In this document: in pieces, positions 1 through 8,909 of the stretch
Position numbering within the stretch: position 1 is the first letter of the stretch
Layout: every line of letters starts with the position of its first letter
Assembly: GCA_024234325.1 (NCBI GenBank)
Contig: JACKOJ010000001.1
Coordinates: 496,001-560,000 of the forward strand
Reading direction: 5' to 3'
DNA length: 64,000 nucleotides
Source: Pseudomonadales bacterium
GTDB taxonomy: Bacteria > Pseudomonadota > Gammaproteobacteria > Pseudomonadales > Pseudohongiellaceae
Program-made: the position numbers and the translations under genes
Notes under the pieces: generated by a model
Database searches by the model: none
Seen by the model: only the letters and a program-made list of their open reading frames with translations
What the model was told of the DNA's origin: nothing

Positions 1-1
1 G

Positions 2-1120
2 CGCAACCAGATCATCGAAACCCTGATCGTTGAGAACCTGCAACTGCAACTGGCGGGCCGCATGGGCATCCGCTACGACGACGACACCATCAACAATGTC
101 ATGCAGAGTATCGCAGAGCAGAACAACATGAGCTTTGATGAATATGTGTCCTCGCTGGAAGCGGCCGGGCGCTACCTCAGCACCCGCGAACAGATCCGCA
201 AGGAGCTGACCCTGCGCGATCTCCAGCGCGGCATGGTCAATCGTCGCATCAACATCACGGATCAGGAGATCGACAACTTCCTGAACTCCGAAATGGGCCG
301 CGTCAGCATGGCGCCGGACTACCTGGTGGACCAGACCCTGATCCCGGTGGGCGAGAACGACCCGGCCGAGCTGATCGCCGCCAAGCAGCAGTTCGCCGAA
401 CAGATGCTGCAGGCAGTCAACAACGGCACCGCCTTTGATGCGGCACGACTGGCCGCCCAGCGCGGCGCCGCCGCCAACCCGCCCACCGCCTTCCAGGTCA
501 GCGGCGGAGAACTGGGCTGGCGCAAGGCAGACGGGCTGCCCAGCCTGTTCGTCAATCTGGTGCCCGAAATGAAAGCCGGTGAAGTACGCGGTCCCATCCG
601 CAGCCCCAGTGGCTTCCACCTGGTCAAACTGGTGAACGTGCGCGGCGCCATCAACAATCTGGTCAAGCAGACCCACGCCCGCCATATTCTGATCACGCCG
701 AACGAAATCCGTACCGAAGAACAGGCACGCACCCTGATTCAGAACCTGCATGACCGCATCGAGAACGGCGAAGACTTTGCCGCCGTGGCCCGCCAGAACT
801 CCGACGATGCCGCGTCCGTGGTTGCCGGGGGTGACATGGGCTGGGCCAACGAGGGCGGCATGCCGCCGGACTTCGAGGAAGTCGTCAACGGCCTGGAAGT
901 CGGCAAGCTCAGCGAGCCCTTCCGCAGCACCTACGGCTGGCATATTGCCGAAGTGCTGGAGCGCCGCGAACAGGACCTGAGCCGGCAGTTCAGCCGCCAG
1001 CAGGCGGAGAATACCCTGCGCTCCCGCAAGTTCGATGTGGAACTGCAGAACTGGCTGATCGAGATTCGCGAACAGGCCTATGTGAAGATTTCTCCTCCCA
1101 GCGTTGCAGGAAACCCGTGA
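2..1120 (+). CDS. surA: Periplasmic chaperone/peptidyl-prolyl isomerase SurA (5' end missing)
   Basis: Folding factor for outer-membrane beta-barrel proteins, acting in the periplasm. The frame is open from base 2, so the signal peptide and the first part of the N-terminal chaperone domain lie outside the window; 372 residues are visible. A SurA_N segment (about 1-115) is followed by two parvulin-type PPIase domains. The first (about 120-215) has degenerate parvulin motifs. The second (about 222-325) begins with a canonical HARHILI strand and contains GGDMGW and STYGWHI. A C-terminal helix closes the protein as in E. coli SurA. The stop overlaps the pdxA start by 4 nt, and the order surA-pdxA-rsmA-apaG-apaH is the classic gammaproteobacterial operon; lptD is expected just upstream. 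Confidence 0.96.
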   Translation, partial: RNQIIETLIVENLQLQLAGRMGIRYDDDTINNVMQSIAEQNNMSFDEYVSSLEAAGRYLSTREQIRKELTLRDLQRGMVNRRINITDQEIDNFLNSEMGRVSMAPDYLVDQTLIPVGENDPAELIAAKQQFAEQMLQAVNNGTAFDAARLAAQRGAAANPPTAFQVSGGELGWRKADGLPSLFVNLVPEMKAGEVRGPIRSPSGFHLVKLVNVRGAINNLVKQTHARHILITPNEIRTEEQARTLIQNLHDRIENGEDFAAVARQNSDDAASVVAGGDMGWANEGGMPPDFEEVVNGLEVGKLSEPFRSTYGWHIAEVLERREQDLSRQFSRQQAENTLRSRKFDVELQNWLIEIREQAYVKISPPSVAGNP

Positions 1121-2121
1121 TCGACCGCATTGCCATTACGGCGGGCGAGCCCGCAGGCATCGGCCCCGACCTCTGCATCCAACTGGCCCAGCAGGCAGAC
1201 AAAACCTGCGAGCGTATCGTCGTGGCCGACCCGGCCCTGATGCAGGCCCGTGCGGAACACCTGGGCCTGCCCTTGACGCTGCTGCCCTTTGACCCCGATG
1301 CCCCCGCAGAAGCGAGCCAGGCTGGCACGCTGCGCATTCTTCCTGTGTCTCTCGCTGCCCCCTGCATCCCGGGCACTCTCAACCCAGCCAATGCAGCCTA
1401 TGTGCTGGAAACGCTGCGCGTGGCGGTGAAGGCCTGTGCAGCGGGCGAGGTGGACGCCATGGTCACCGCCCCTGTGCACAAAGGGGTCATCAACGATGCC
1501 GGGGTTCCGTTTACCGGACACACCGAATTCCTGGCCGAGGAATGCGGCGTGGACCTGACCGTGATGATGCTGGCCACCGAGGGACTGCGTGTCGCGCTGG
1601 CCACCACCCATCTGCCCCTGGCGCAGGTCCCGGCCGCCATCACCGCCGATCTGCTGCGCAATATCATCCGCATTCTCGACGCCGACCTGCGTCACCGCTT
1701 CGGCATCGCCTCTCCGGTGATCCTGGTCTGTGGTCTGAACCCTCATGCCGGCGAAGGCGGTCACCTGGGCACCGAGGAGCGGGACATCATCGAACCTGTG
1801 CTGGAGGAGATGCGCGCCAAGGGCGTGCACCTGCTGGGCCCCCTGCCCGCCGACACCCTGTTCACGGACAAATACCTGGCCCATGCCGATGCCGTCCTGT
1901 CCATGTATCACGACCAGGGTCTGCCGGTACTCAAGTACAAGGGCTTCGGCCACGCCAGCAACATCACGCTGGGCCTGCCCATCGTGCGCACCTCCGTGGA
2001 TCACGGCACCGCACTGGATCTGGCGGGCACCGGCAAGGCCAGCATCGGCAGCCTGCAGGAAGCCATCGCCACGGCACGCCTGATGGCACAGCATTCCCGG
2101 CAGGGGGCGGCATCCGCGTGA
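1117..2121 (+). CDS. pdxA: 4-hydroxythreonine-4-phosphate dehydrogenase PdxA
   Basis: Oxidises 4-phosphohydroxy-L-threonine in the DXP-dependent branch of pyridoxal 5'-phosphate synthesis, in the cytoplasm. The 334-aa length is typical. ITAGEPAGIGPD at the N terminus, VTAPVHKG, FTGHTEFLAE, GLNPHAGEGG and the C-terminal SVDHGTALDLAG are PdxA hallmarks, and the conserved histidines are the divalent metal ligands. The start is GTG and overlaps the surA stop as GTGA, which implies translational coupling. The 3' end overlaps rsmA in the same way. Confidence 0.97.
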   Translation: MIDRIAITAGEPAGIGPDLCIQLAQQADKTCERIVVADPALMQARAEHLGLPLTLLPFDPDAPAEASQAGTLRILPVSLAAPCIPGTLNPANAAYVLETLRVAVKACAAGEVDAMVTAPVHKGVINDAGVPFTGHTEFLAEECGVDLTVMMLATEGLRVALATTHLPLAQVPAAITADLLRNIIRILDADLRHRFGIASPVILVCGLNPHAGEGGHLGTEERDIIEPVLEEMRAKGVHLLGPLPADTLFTDKYLAHADAVLSMYHDQGLPVLKYKGFGHASNITLGLPIVRTSVDHGTALDLAGTGKASIGSLQEAIATARLMAQHSRQGAASA

Positions 2122-3014
2122 GTCGATCATCCCAGCGTCCCCGACCCCGGGGCAAACCAGGCCGTGACCTGCAGGGAGACGGCTTCCTGCACCAGGCGCG
2201 CAAACGCTTCGGGCAGAATTTCCTGCACGACCAGAACATCATTCACAAGATTGTGCAGTCCATTCGCCCGCAGGCGACAGATCATATCGTCGAGATCGGC
2301 CCGGGCCAGGGCGCACTGACCCGGCACCTGCTGCCGGCCTGCGCCTCACTCGACGCCATCGAGCTGGACCGCGATCTGGCCGCCTACCTGGAGCAGACCC
2401 TGGGCAGCGATCCGCGATTCACTCTGCACCAGGCGGACGTGCTCAAGTTCGATCTCGCCACGCTGGGCGACGCGCCCCGCAGCCTGCGCATCGTCGGCAA
2501 CCTGCCCTACAATATTTCCACGCCCTGCATGTTCCACCTGCTGCGCTACCCGCACCTGATCGCCGACATGACCTTCATGCTACAACTGGAGGTCGTGCAG
2601 CGTCTGGCTGCCCTGCCCGGTGATTCGCACTACGGTCGCCTGGGTTTGATGATGCAGTATTTCTGTCGAGTGGAGCATCTGTTTGACGTGCCCCCTACCG
2701 CCTTTGTGCCCGCCCCGAAGGTGACCTCCGCCATCGTCCGGCTGGTGCCGCACGAGACGCCTCCCGTGCAGGTGGACGACGTTGCCTGCCTTCAGGATGT
2801 GATTCGCATCGCGTTCACCCAGCGGCGCAAGACCTTGAAGAACAGCCTCAGCGCCCTGATATCTGAAGCTGAGCTGGGCGGCTTGCCGATCGACATGAGT
2901 CTGCGACCGGAAAACCTGAGCCTGGCGGAATATGCGTTAATCAGTGACACTATCAGCCGTGCCAGACACCAGGGCCGGCAGGAGCAGCAGGAGGAGTCAC
3001 ATGATCGAGAATGA
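2118..3014 (+). CDS. rsmA: 16S rRNA dimethyladenosine transferase RsmA (KsgA)
   Basis: Dimethylates the two adjacent adenosines of the helix 45 loop of 16S rRNA using S-adenosylmethionine, late in 30S assembly. The 298-aa product has the family N-terminal motif ARKRFGQNFLHD, SAM motif I (VEIGPGQGALT), an acidic SAM-ribose residue (IELDRD) and the catalytic NLPYNIS motif. The GTG at 2118 overlaps the pdxA stop by 4 nt (GTGA). The frame stays open far upstream, but that part is only pdxA read in another frame. A short basic extension precedes the usual family start. Its 3' end overlaps apaG by 14 nt. Confidence 0.96.
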   Translation: MSRSSQRPRPRGKPGRDLQGDGFLHQARKRFGQNFLHDQNIIHKIVQSIRPQATDHIVEIGPGQGALTRHLLPACASLDAIELDRDLAAYLEQTLGSDPRFTLHQADVLKFDLATLGDAPRSLRIVGNLPYNISTPCMFHLLRYPHLIADMTFMLQLEVVQRLAALPGDSHYGRLGLMMQYFCRVEHLFDVPPTAFVPAPKVTSAIVRLVPHETPPVQVDDVACLQDVIRIAFTQRRKTLKNSLSALISEAELGGLPIDMSLRPENLSLAEYALISDTISRARHQGRQEQQEESHDRE

Positions 3015-3390
3015 GCGCAAGCCTGACGACATCGACATCTCTGTTCAGACCCAGTATCTCCAGGATCAGTCCGACCCGGAGAACAACCGCTATGTCTTTG
3101 CCTACACCGTCGGCATCGAAAACCGGGGCGCGAAGCCGGTGAAGCTGCTCTCCCGCCACTGGATCATCACGGACGACAATGACCGGGTGGAAGAAGTGCG
3201 CGGCACCGGTGTCGTCGGCCAGCAACCGATGATCGGGCCCGGACAGGTTTTTCATTACACCAGCGGTGCTGTACTGACCACCGGATTTGGTACTATGCAG
3301 GGCAGCTATGAAATGCTGAGTGAAGACGGCGAGAAATTTGCCGCGCCCATCCCGGCGTTTCTGTTGTCCCGACCACTCACGGTACATTAG
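3001..3390 (+). CDS. apaG: ApaG/DUF525 domain protein
   Basis: Small fibronectin-III-like beta-sandwich protein of 129 aa, close to the usual ApaG size of about 125. The family core is clear: NRYVFAYTVGIENRG, LLSRHWIITD and the GPGQVFHYTSG segment. The biochemical role is poorly defined; the gene is conserved next to apaH in Proteobacteria. The ATG at 3001 was chosen because GGAGGAG lies a few bases upstream and the protein then matches family length. It starts inside the 3' end of rsmA. Confidence 0.95.
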   Translation: MIENERKPDDIDISVQTQYLQDQSDPENNRYVFAYTVGIENRGAKPVKLLSRHWIITDDNDRVEEVRGTGVVGQQPMIGPGQVFHYTSGAVLTTGFGTMQGSYEMLSEDGEKFAAPIPAFLLSRPLTVH

Positions 3391-3428
3391 GACCTGTTCA
3401 CACTACCCGGACTGTCACTAGAGTTTTT

Positions 3429-4244
3429 ATGTCGACCTACGCCATTGGCGATATTCAGGGGTGCTACAAACCCCTTCGCAAGCTGCTCGCCAGTGTGAAA
3501 TTTCAACCCGGCAAAGACAGGCTGTGGTGCGTAGGCGACCTCATCAACCGCGGCCCCAAATCCCTGGATACCCTGCGTTACCTGCGCGAGCTTGGCGAAC
3601 ACGCTACCATCGTGCTGGGCAATCACGATCTGCACTTCCTCGCCATCTATTACGGTGCCACCGACAATCGCAACAAGGACACCCTGCAGGAGCTGCTGGA
3701 GGCCCCGGACTGCGACGAACTCAGCGACTGGCTGCGGCGCAAACCCCTGGCGCATTACGAGTGCATCGAAACCCACAAGGGCCCGCAGAACTATCTGATG
3801 GTGCATGCCGGTGTCGCGCCGAAGTGGACCCTGCAGAAAACACTGGAGCTGGCCGCCGAGGTGGAGTTAACGCTGCAGGGACCGGATTTTCGCGAGTTCC
3901 TGCACCAGATGTACGGCGATATGCCGCGACGCTGGAAGAACAAACTCACCGGCTACGATAGACTGCGCGTCATCACCAACATCCTCACCCGCATGCGCTT
4001 CTGCAACGAAAAGGGCAAGCTCGACCTGCAGGTGAAAGAAGGCCTGCTCTCCGCTCCCGAGGGCTACAAGCCCTGGTTTGAATTCGAGCAGCTTACGCCA
4101 CAGGTGCACATTCTCTTCGGCCATTGGGCTGCTCTGGAAGGACAGACCGGCAACCCCTATGTCTATGCCCTGGACACCGGCTGCGTGTGGGGACGCGAGC
4201 TGAGCATGATGCGCCTGGAAGACGGCAAGCTGTTCAGCGTCTGA
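3429..4244 (+). CDS. apaH: Symmetrical bis(5'-nucleosyl)-tetraphosphatase ApaH
   Basis: Hydrolyses Ap4A to two ADP and, in E. coli, removes Np4-type RNA caps. The 271-aa product has the metallophosphoesterase signatures in order: YAIGDIQGCY at the N terminus, CVGDLINRGP and VLGNHDLHFLA, with a later conserved VHAGVAP segment and GHWAAL. It lies 38 bp after apaG and is probably co-transcribed with the surA operon. The ribosome-binding site is weak. Confidence 0.96.
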   Translation: MSTYAIGDIQGCYKPLRKLLASVKFQPGKDRLWCVGDLINRGPKSLDTLRYLRELGEHATIVLGNHDLHFLAIYYGATDNRNKDTLQELLEAPDCDELSDWLRRKPLAHYECIETHKGPQNYLMVHAGVAPKWTLQKTLELAAEVELTLQGPDFREFLHQMYGDMPRRWKNKLTGYDRLRVITNILTRMRFCNEKGKLDLQVKEGLLSAPEGYKPWFEFEQLTPQVHILFGHWAALEGQTGNPYVYALDTGCVWGRELSMMRLEDGKLFSV

Positions 4245-4298
4245 CCGGACACGCTACACTTTCCCCAAGACACTCACTGCAATCCCGGAATCCGTTCC

Positions 4299-5543
4299 AT
4301 GGACATCTATCTGGTAGGCGGCGCCGTCCGCGACAGACTGCTCGGCTTCGACAAGGCGGACCGCGACTGGGTCGTTGTCGGCGCGACGCCACAGCAAATG
4401 CTGGCGCAGGGCTACACCCAGGTGGGCCGGGATTTTCCGGTCTTCCTGCATCCCCAGACAAAAGAGGAATACGCCCTCGCACGCACCGAGCGCAAGACCG
4501 GGCCAGGCTATACGGGTTTCGCCTTCAACGCCGATCCCGGCGTGACACTGGAAGAGGATCTGCTGCGCCGTGACCTTACGCTCAACGCCATCGCCGAGGA
4601 TGCAAATGGCCACCTGATCGACCCCTACGGCGGCGCCCGCGACATCGAGCAGCGGGTGCTGCGCCATGTGTCTCCAGCCTTCACCGAGGACCCTCTGCGC
4701 GTACTGCGCGTGGCACGCTTTGCCGCGCGCTTTGCCTCCCTGGGCTTCACCATCGCCGACGAGACCCTGGCGCTGATGCGCACGCTCAGTGAGAGCGGCG
4801 AGCTGCAGCATCTAGTGGCGGAACGCGTGTGGCAGGAAACCGAAAAGGCCCTTCGCTCCCCCGCCCCACAGGTGTATTTCCACGCCCTGCGCGAATGCGG
4901 GGCACTGCAAGTGATTCTGCCCGAACTCGATCGCCTGTTCGGCATTCCCCAACCGCCGCAGCACCATCCGGAGATCGACACGGGCGTGCATGTGCTGATG
5001 TGTGTGGAGCAGGCAAGCCGCCTGAGCGATGACCCGGTGGTGCGCTTTGCCACCCTGTTGCACGATCTCGGCAAGGGCGTGACGCCGAAGGAGCAATGGC
5101 CCCACCACTACGGCCACGAGACTCTGGGGCTGCCCCTGATCCGCGACGTCTGCGAGCGACTGCGCGTGCCCAAACGCTACGCGGCCGTGGCGCGTCTGGT
5201 GTGTGAATACCACACGCACTGCCACCGTGCCGCAGAACTGAAACCCGCCACCGTGCTGCGCGTACTGGAAGCCCTGGACACGTTCCGGCGACCGGAACAG
5301 CTCGCCCAGTTTCTGCTGGCCTGCGAAGCGGATTCCCGCGGACGCACGGGTTTTGAGGAACGCCCCTATCCCCAGGCCGACATTCTGCGCAGTGCCGCCG
5401 CTGCAGCCAGGGCAGTCGATGTGCCTGCACTTCTGCGCGCGGGCAATGCCTCCACCCACGATACAGAAACCGCTGCAGAAACAATCAAGACGCGCATCGC
5501 ACAAGCCCGAACCCAGGCGATTGCCTCGGCACTGGGGCGCTAG
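4299..5543 (+). CDS. cca: Multifunctional CCA tRNA nucleotidyltransferase with HD domain
   Basis: Adds and repairs the 3' CCA end of tRNAs. The 414-aa length fits the gammaproteobacterial class II enzyme with its extra C-terminal HD phosphohydrolase domain. The N terminus carries YLVGGAVRD and the catalytic acidic pair in DKADRDW. The RRDLTLNA and DPLRVLRVARFAARF blocks belong to the nucleotide-binding neck. The HD domain contains LLHDLGKG near residue 255. A cca gene near the apaH cluster is also known in Pseudomonas. Confidence 0.97.
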   Translation: MDIYLVGGAVRDRLLGFDKADRDWVVVGATPQQMLAQGYTQVGRDFPVFLHPQTKEEYALARTERKTGPGYTGFAFNADPGVTLEEDLLRRDLTLNAIAEDANGHLIDPYGGARDIEQRVLRHVSPAFTEDPLRVLRVARFAARFASLGFTIADETLALMRTLSESGELQHLVAERVWQETEKALRSPAPQVYFHALRECGALQVILPELDRLFGIPQPPQHHPEIDTGVHVLMCVEQASRLSDDPVVRFATLLHDLGKGVTPKEQWPHHYGHETLGLPLIRDVCERLRVPKRYAAVARLVCEYHTHCHRAAELKPATVLRVLEALDTFRRPEQLAQFLLACEADSRGRTGFEERPYPQADILRSAAAAARAVDVPALLRAGNASTHDTETAAETIKTRIAQARTQAIASALGR

Positions 5544-5641
5544 CGGGCAATAAACGAGCGCGCGCAGAGCATTCGTCAAGACGGTAGCGCGATGCCCGGC
5601 AATTCCGTATTATCCTGATTTACCGACAAAAAAGAGTCTTC

Positions 5642-7198
5642 ATGATGCTAGAAGCCGTTTGGATTGGCTTTGCCTTCAGTATCGGATTGCTGGTCCGCTT
5701 CATCGGCCTACCGTCCCTGGTGGGCTATCTTGCTGCCGGTTTCGTCGTCGCTTCCGTATCCGATACCATTCACCTGCCGCACGAGAGCAGCGAGGTACTG
5801 CATCATGTCTCCCATCTCGGGGTGCTGTTGCTGCTGTTCACCGTGGGCCTGAAGCTCAACGTGCGTAATCTGGTCAAACCCGAAGTCATCGGCGGCGGCA
5901 TTGCCCACTTCATCGTCTCCGGCTTTCTCTATACCCCGATCATTCTTTTCCTGTTCGATGTCACGCCCTATAACGCGCTGCTCCTGGCCATCGCCCTGTC
6001 ATTCTCCAGCACCGTGCTCGCCGCCAAGGTTCTGGAAACCAAGCGCGAACTGCGCGCCTTCCACGGTCGCGTCGCCATCGGCATCCTCGTGGTGCAGGAT
6101 TTGCTGGCCCTGCTGGTCATGAGTGTGGCAAGTGGCACCACTCCTTCCATCTGGGCGCTGGGCATCTTTGCGCTGCCGCTCTTGCGCCCGCTGCTGTACC
6201 GCGTGATGGACGCCAGCGGACACGAAGACCTGCTGGTACTGTTCGGCCTGTTGCTGGCATTGGTCATCGGCGGCTACGGCTTCGAGCTGGTGGGCCTGAG
6301 CTCGGAACTGGGGGCACTGGTCTTCGGGGCCATGCTGGCCAAACACCCGCGGGCGGGAGAACTGTCCAAGTCGCTGTGGAGCATCAAGGAATTTTTCCTG
6401 GTGGGCTTTTTCCTGGAGATCGGTATTGGGGGGCTGCCGGACGCCAATGCCTGGCTGTTTGCCCTGGCGATGACTGCGCTGCTGCCGCTCAAGGCGGCGC
6501 TGTTCTTCCTGCTGCTGATCGCGTTCAAGCTGCGCGCACGCAGTGCCTTCCTGTCCGGACTGAGCCTGACCAATTACAGCGAGTTTGGCCTGATCGTGGC
6601 CAGTGTTGCCCTGCCCGAATACATGGTGCCCCTGGCGCTCACAGTGGCCCTGTCCTTCGTGGTTTCCGCGCCGCTGAACCGCCTTGCCCACCCGCTCTAC
6701 GAACGCCTCGCGCACAAACTGATTCCCTTCGAACGCAATATCCGCCACCCGGACGAACAGCCCGTTTCCCTGGGCGGAGCGGACGTGCTGATCATGGGCA
6801 TGGGGCGCACCGGCACGGCGGCCTACGAATACCTGAACGACAGTTTCAGACTGGTGGCGCTGGATTCCGACCCCGCCAAGGTTCGCCAGCACAAACAGCA
6901 TAACCGCAACATCTTCTTCGCCGATGCAGAGGACCAGATGTTCTGGGAGAGTCTGGATTTCGGCTCTGTGCGCGCCGTGATCCTCAGCCTCAATGAGGCC
7001 GAGGCCAAACGCATTGCCACACAGAAACTGCGCAAGGCCGGTTTTATGGGCCTGATCATTTCCCACAGCATGCACGAAGACGAAGCGAAAGAAATCATGG
7101 CCGCCGGCGCAGATGAAACCTACCTCACCATGTCCGAGGCGGGTGTCGGCCTCGCCGAGCATGTGCGTCAGACCATCATGCCTGCCGAAAGCGCCTGA
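5642..7198 (+). CDS. CPA2-family cation:proton antiporter with RCK/TrkA-N domain (KefB/YbaL-like)
   Basis: Inner-membrane antiporter of the monovalent cation:proton antiporter-2 family, 518 aa. Residues 1 to about 370 form the Na/H exchanger-type membrane domain with roughly 11-12 hydrophobic segments, including LLLLFTVGLKL and LSFSSTVLAAKVL, which resemble the core of KefB/KefC. Residues from about 380 form a Rossmann-type TrkA-N domain (VLIMGMGRTGTAAY) that binds NAD(H) or a nucleotide and gates transport. The ion (K+ or Na+) cannot be told. Two ATGs lie in tandem at 5642 and 5645. The stop shares one base with the next gene (TGATG), so the two are probably coupled. Confidence 0.88.
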   Translation: MMLEAVWIGFAFSIGLLVRFIGLPSLVGYLAAGFVVASVSDTIHLPHESSEVLHHVSHLGVLLLLFTVGLKLNVRNLVKPEVIGGGIAHFIVSGFLYTPIILFLFDVTPYNALLLAIALSFSSTVLAAKVLETKRELRAFHGRVAIGILVVQDLLALLVMSVASGTTPSIWALGIFALPLLRPLLYRVMDASGHEDLLVLFGLLLALVIGGYGFELVGLSSELGALVFGAMLAKHPRAGELSKSLWSIKEFFLVGFFLEIGIGGLPDANAWLFALAMTALLPLKAALFFLLLIAFKLRARSAFLSGLSLTNYSEFGLIVASVALPEYMVPLALTVALSFVVSAPLNRLAHPLYERLAHKLIPFERNIRHPDEQPVSLGGADVLIMGMGRTGTAAYEYLNDSFRLVALDSDPAKVRQHKQHNRNIFFADAEDQMFWESLDFGSVRAVILSLNEAEAKRIATQKLRKAGFMGLIISHSMHEDEAKEIMAAGADETYLTMSEAGVGLAEHVRQTIMPAESA

Positions 7199-8046
7199 TG
7201 AACGCGCTGGCAGACTGGATCGCGGAGCATCCCCGGCTGCTGGTCCTCACCGGCGCAGGACTGAGCGAGCCATCCGGCATCCCCGTGTATCGCGACAAAC
7301 ACGGCAACTGGTTGCGCACCTCCCCTATCCAGCACCAGGACTTCGTGCGCTGCGCTGCGTCCCGCCAGCGTTACTGGGCGCGCAGCATGGCGGGCTGGCC
7401 ACGCATGGCGCAGGCCAAACCAAACGCGGGGCACCTGGCCCTTGCAGAGCTTGAGCAGGCAGGCTGGGTCCAGATGCTGATCACGCAGAACGTGGACAAC
7501 CTGCATCGCAAGGCCGGGCAGCAGGCATTGATCGAACTGCACGGCAGCCTGGCGCGGGTCCTCTGCCTGGCCTGCCATGCCACCCTGGAGCGAGCCGAGG
7601 TTCAGCGCTGGCTGAGCGAGGACAACCCCTCGGTGACGGTTCAGGCCGCACAGATGCGGCCTGACGGCGATGCCGACCTGGCCGACGAACTGATCGCCTC
7701 CATCCAGGTGCCAGCCTGCCCGCAATGCGACGGCGTGCTGATGCCGGATGTCGTGTTCTTCGGTGGCACCATTCCCCGTGAGCGCAGCGAAGCGGTCAGC
7801 CGGGCCATCACGGACTGTGACGCGGTACTGGTGGTGGGCTCTTCCCTGAAGGTGTTCTCGGGGTTCCGCATCTGCCGCGATGCTCACCGACTGGGCAAGC
7901 CTGTGGCGTCTCTCAACATCGGGCTTACCCGTGCGGATGAACTGCTGTCGCTGAAATGGGAAGTGGATTGCGCGAGGGGACTGCAGGAACTGCGGGAAAA
8001 ACTCAGAGATCGTCTGCCCGGGACAGGCGCCGCCCCTGCCAGGTGA
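7198..8046 (+). CDS. NAD-dependent protein deacylase, Sir2 family (class II sirtuin-like)
   Basis: Sirtuin of 282 aa that removes acyl groups from lysine using NAD+. Family motifs appear in order: TGAGLSEPSGIPVYR (about 18-32), TQNVDNLH (97-103), ELHGS with the catalytic histidine 115, two zinc-binding Cys pairs (C123/C126 and C174/C177), VVFFGG, and GSSLKVFSG. The pattern around SMAGWPRM resembles bacterial SIRT4-like class II enzymes more than E. coli CobB, so no symbol is given. It starts on the stop codon of the antiporter gene, and its 3' end overlaps folK on the other strand by 44 bp. Confidence 0.92.
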   Translation: MNALADWIAEHPRLLVLTGAGLSEPSGIPVYRDKHGNWLRTSPIQHQDFVRCAASRQRYWARSMAGWPRMAQAKPNAGHLALAELEQAGWVQMLITQNVDNLHRKAGQQALIELHGSLARVLCLACHATLERAEVQRWLSEDNPSVTVQAAQMRPDGDADLADELIASIQVPACPQCDGVLMPDVVFFGGTIPRERSEAVSRAITDCDAVLVVGSSLKVFSGFRICRDAHRLGKPVASLNIGLTRADELLSLKWEVDCARGLQELREKLRDRLPGTGAAPAR

Positions 8047-8521
8047 AATCCACCGGCCACAGACGCTGCTCCTGATCGTAGTGCTGCCAGAGATCGCCGA
8101 TCCTCATTGCCGTGCCCGGCAGCGCTTCGTCGCCCAGCAACTGCGCCAGTGGCCACAGCACGAAGGCGTTTTCGATGATTTCGGGGCGCGGCAACTCGAC
8201 ATCCTCAAAGCTGCCGCACTGTTCTCCGTACAGCAGAATATCAATGTCCACGGTTCGCCCGCTGGCCTTGGGCCCGGAGCGGACACGACCGTGCCGGTCC
8301 TCATACTCCTTGAGGAAGCGGGAAAGTGCCTGCAGCGATTCATCGGTCTCAAGAACCACGACCATATTGAGGAAGTTGGCACCCGCGAAGCCCACCGCCT
8401 CGCTCTCGAACACGGACGAGGTGCGCAGATAGCCGTAGCGCGACTCCAGCGCGTCCAGCGCATCCCGCAGATGGCGCTCCGGACTGATATTGCTGCCCAG
8501 GCTCAACGCTACCAGAGGCAC
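8003..8521 (-). CDS. folK: 2-amino-4-hydroxy-6-hydroxymethyldihydropteridine pyrophosphokinase FolK
   Basis: Transfers pyrophosphate from ATP to 6-hydroxymethyl-7,8-dihydropterin in folate synthesis. The 172-aa product begins VPLVALSLGSN and has FLNMVV, RVRSGPKASGRTVDIDILLYG (with the two Mg-binding aspartates) and ENAFVLWPLAQL, all typical of HPPK. The GTG at 8521 was chosen because a GGGAG ribosome-binding site precedes it and the protein then starts as the family does; an in-frame ATG further upstream would run through the folB coding region. It lies 13 bp after folB. Confidence 0.93.
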   Translation of the reverse strand: MPLVALSLGSNISPERHLRDALDALESRYGYLRTSSVFESEAVGFAGANFLNMVVVLETDESLQALSRFLKEYEDRHGRVRSGPKASGRTVDIDILLYGEQCGSFEDVELPRPEIIENAFVLWPLAQLLGDEALPGTAMRIGDLWQHYDQEQRLWPVDFTWQGRRLSRADDL

Positions 8522-8534
8522 GAACCGACTCCCG

Positions 8535-8891
8535 TCATGGCTTTTCACCCCGCTCGATACGCACACCCACGTCTTTCGCCGCCGGGACGGCGCCGGGTTT
8601 GCTGACCTGCAGGCGCAACCAGGGCACGCCAAATTCGCTCATCACCAGGGCGGCAACCTGCTCCGCCAGGGTTTCGATCAACTGGAATTCGCTGCCCTGC
8701 ACAAAGGCGGTAAGGCGCTGGGCGATGGCGTTGTAATCGAGCGTGTGGCTCAGGTCTTCATGCGCCGCTGCCATGCGGATGTCAGTCGCCATCTCCAGGC
8801 TGAGACGCACTGTCTGGCGACATTCCCGCTCCCAGTCGTAGACGCCGATGACCGTGTCGATGCTCAAATCCTGAATGTAGACGATGTCCAT
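8535..8891 (-). CDS. folB: Dihydroneopterin aldolase FolB
   Basis: Cleaves 7,8-dihydroneopterin to 6-hydroxymethyldihydropterin and glycolaldehyde, the step before FolK. The protein is 118 aa, the usual size. MDIVYIQDLSIDTVIGVYDWER is the family N terminus; LIETLAEQVAALV and LQVSKPGAVPAAKDVGV carry the conserved Glu and Lys of the active site. It sits between tsaD and folK on the same strand with short gaps, so the three form one transcription unit. Confidence 0.96.
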   Translation of the reverse strand: MDIVYIQDLSIDTVIGVYDWERECRQTVRLSLEMATDIRMAAAHEDLSHTLDYNAIAQRLTAFVQGSEFQLIETLAEQVAALVMSEFGVPWLRLQVSKPGAVPAAKDVGVRIERGEKP

Positions 8892-8909
8892 GACGGCTCC
8901 CTAAATCGC

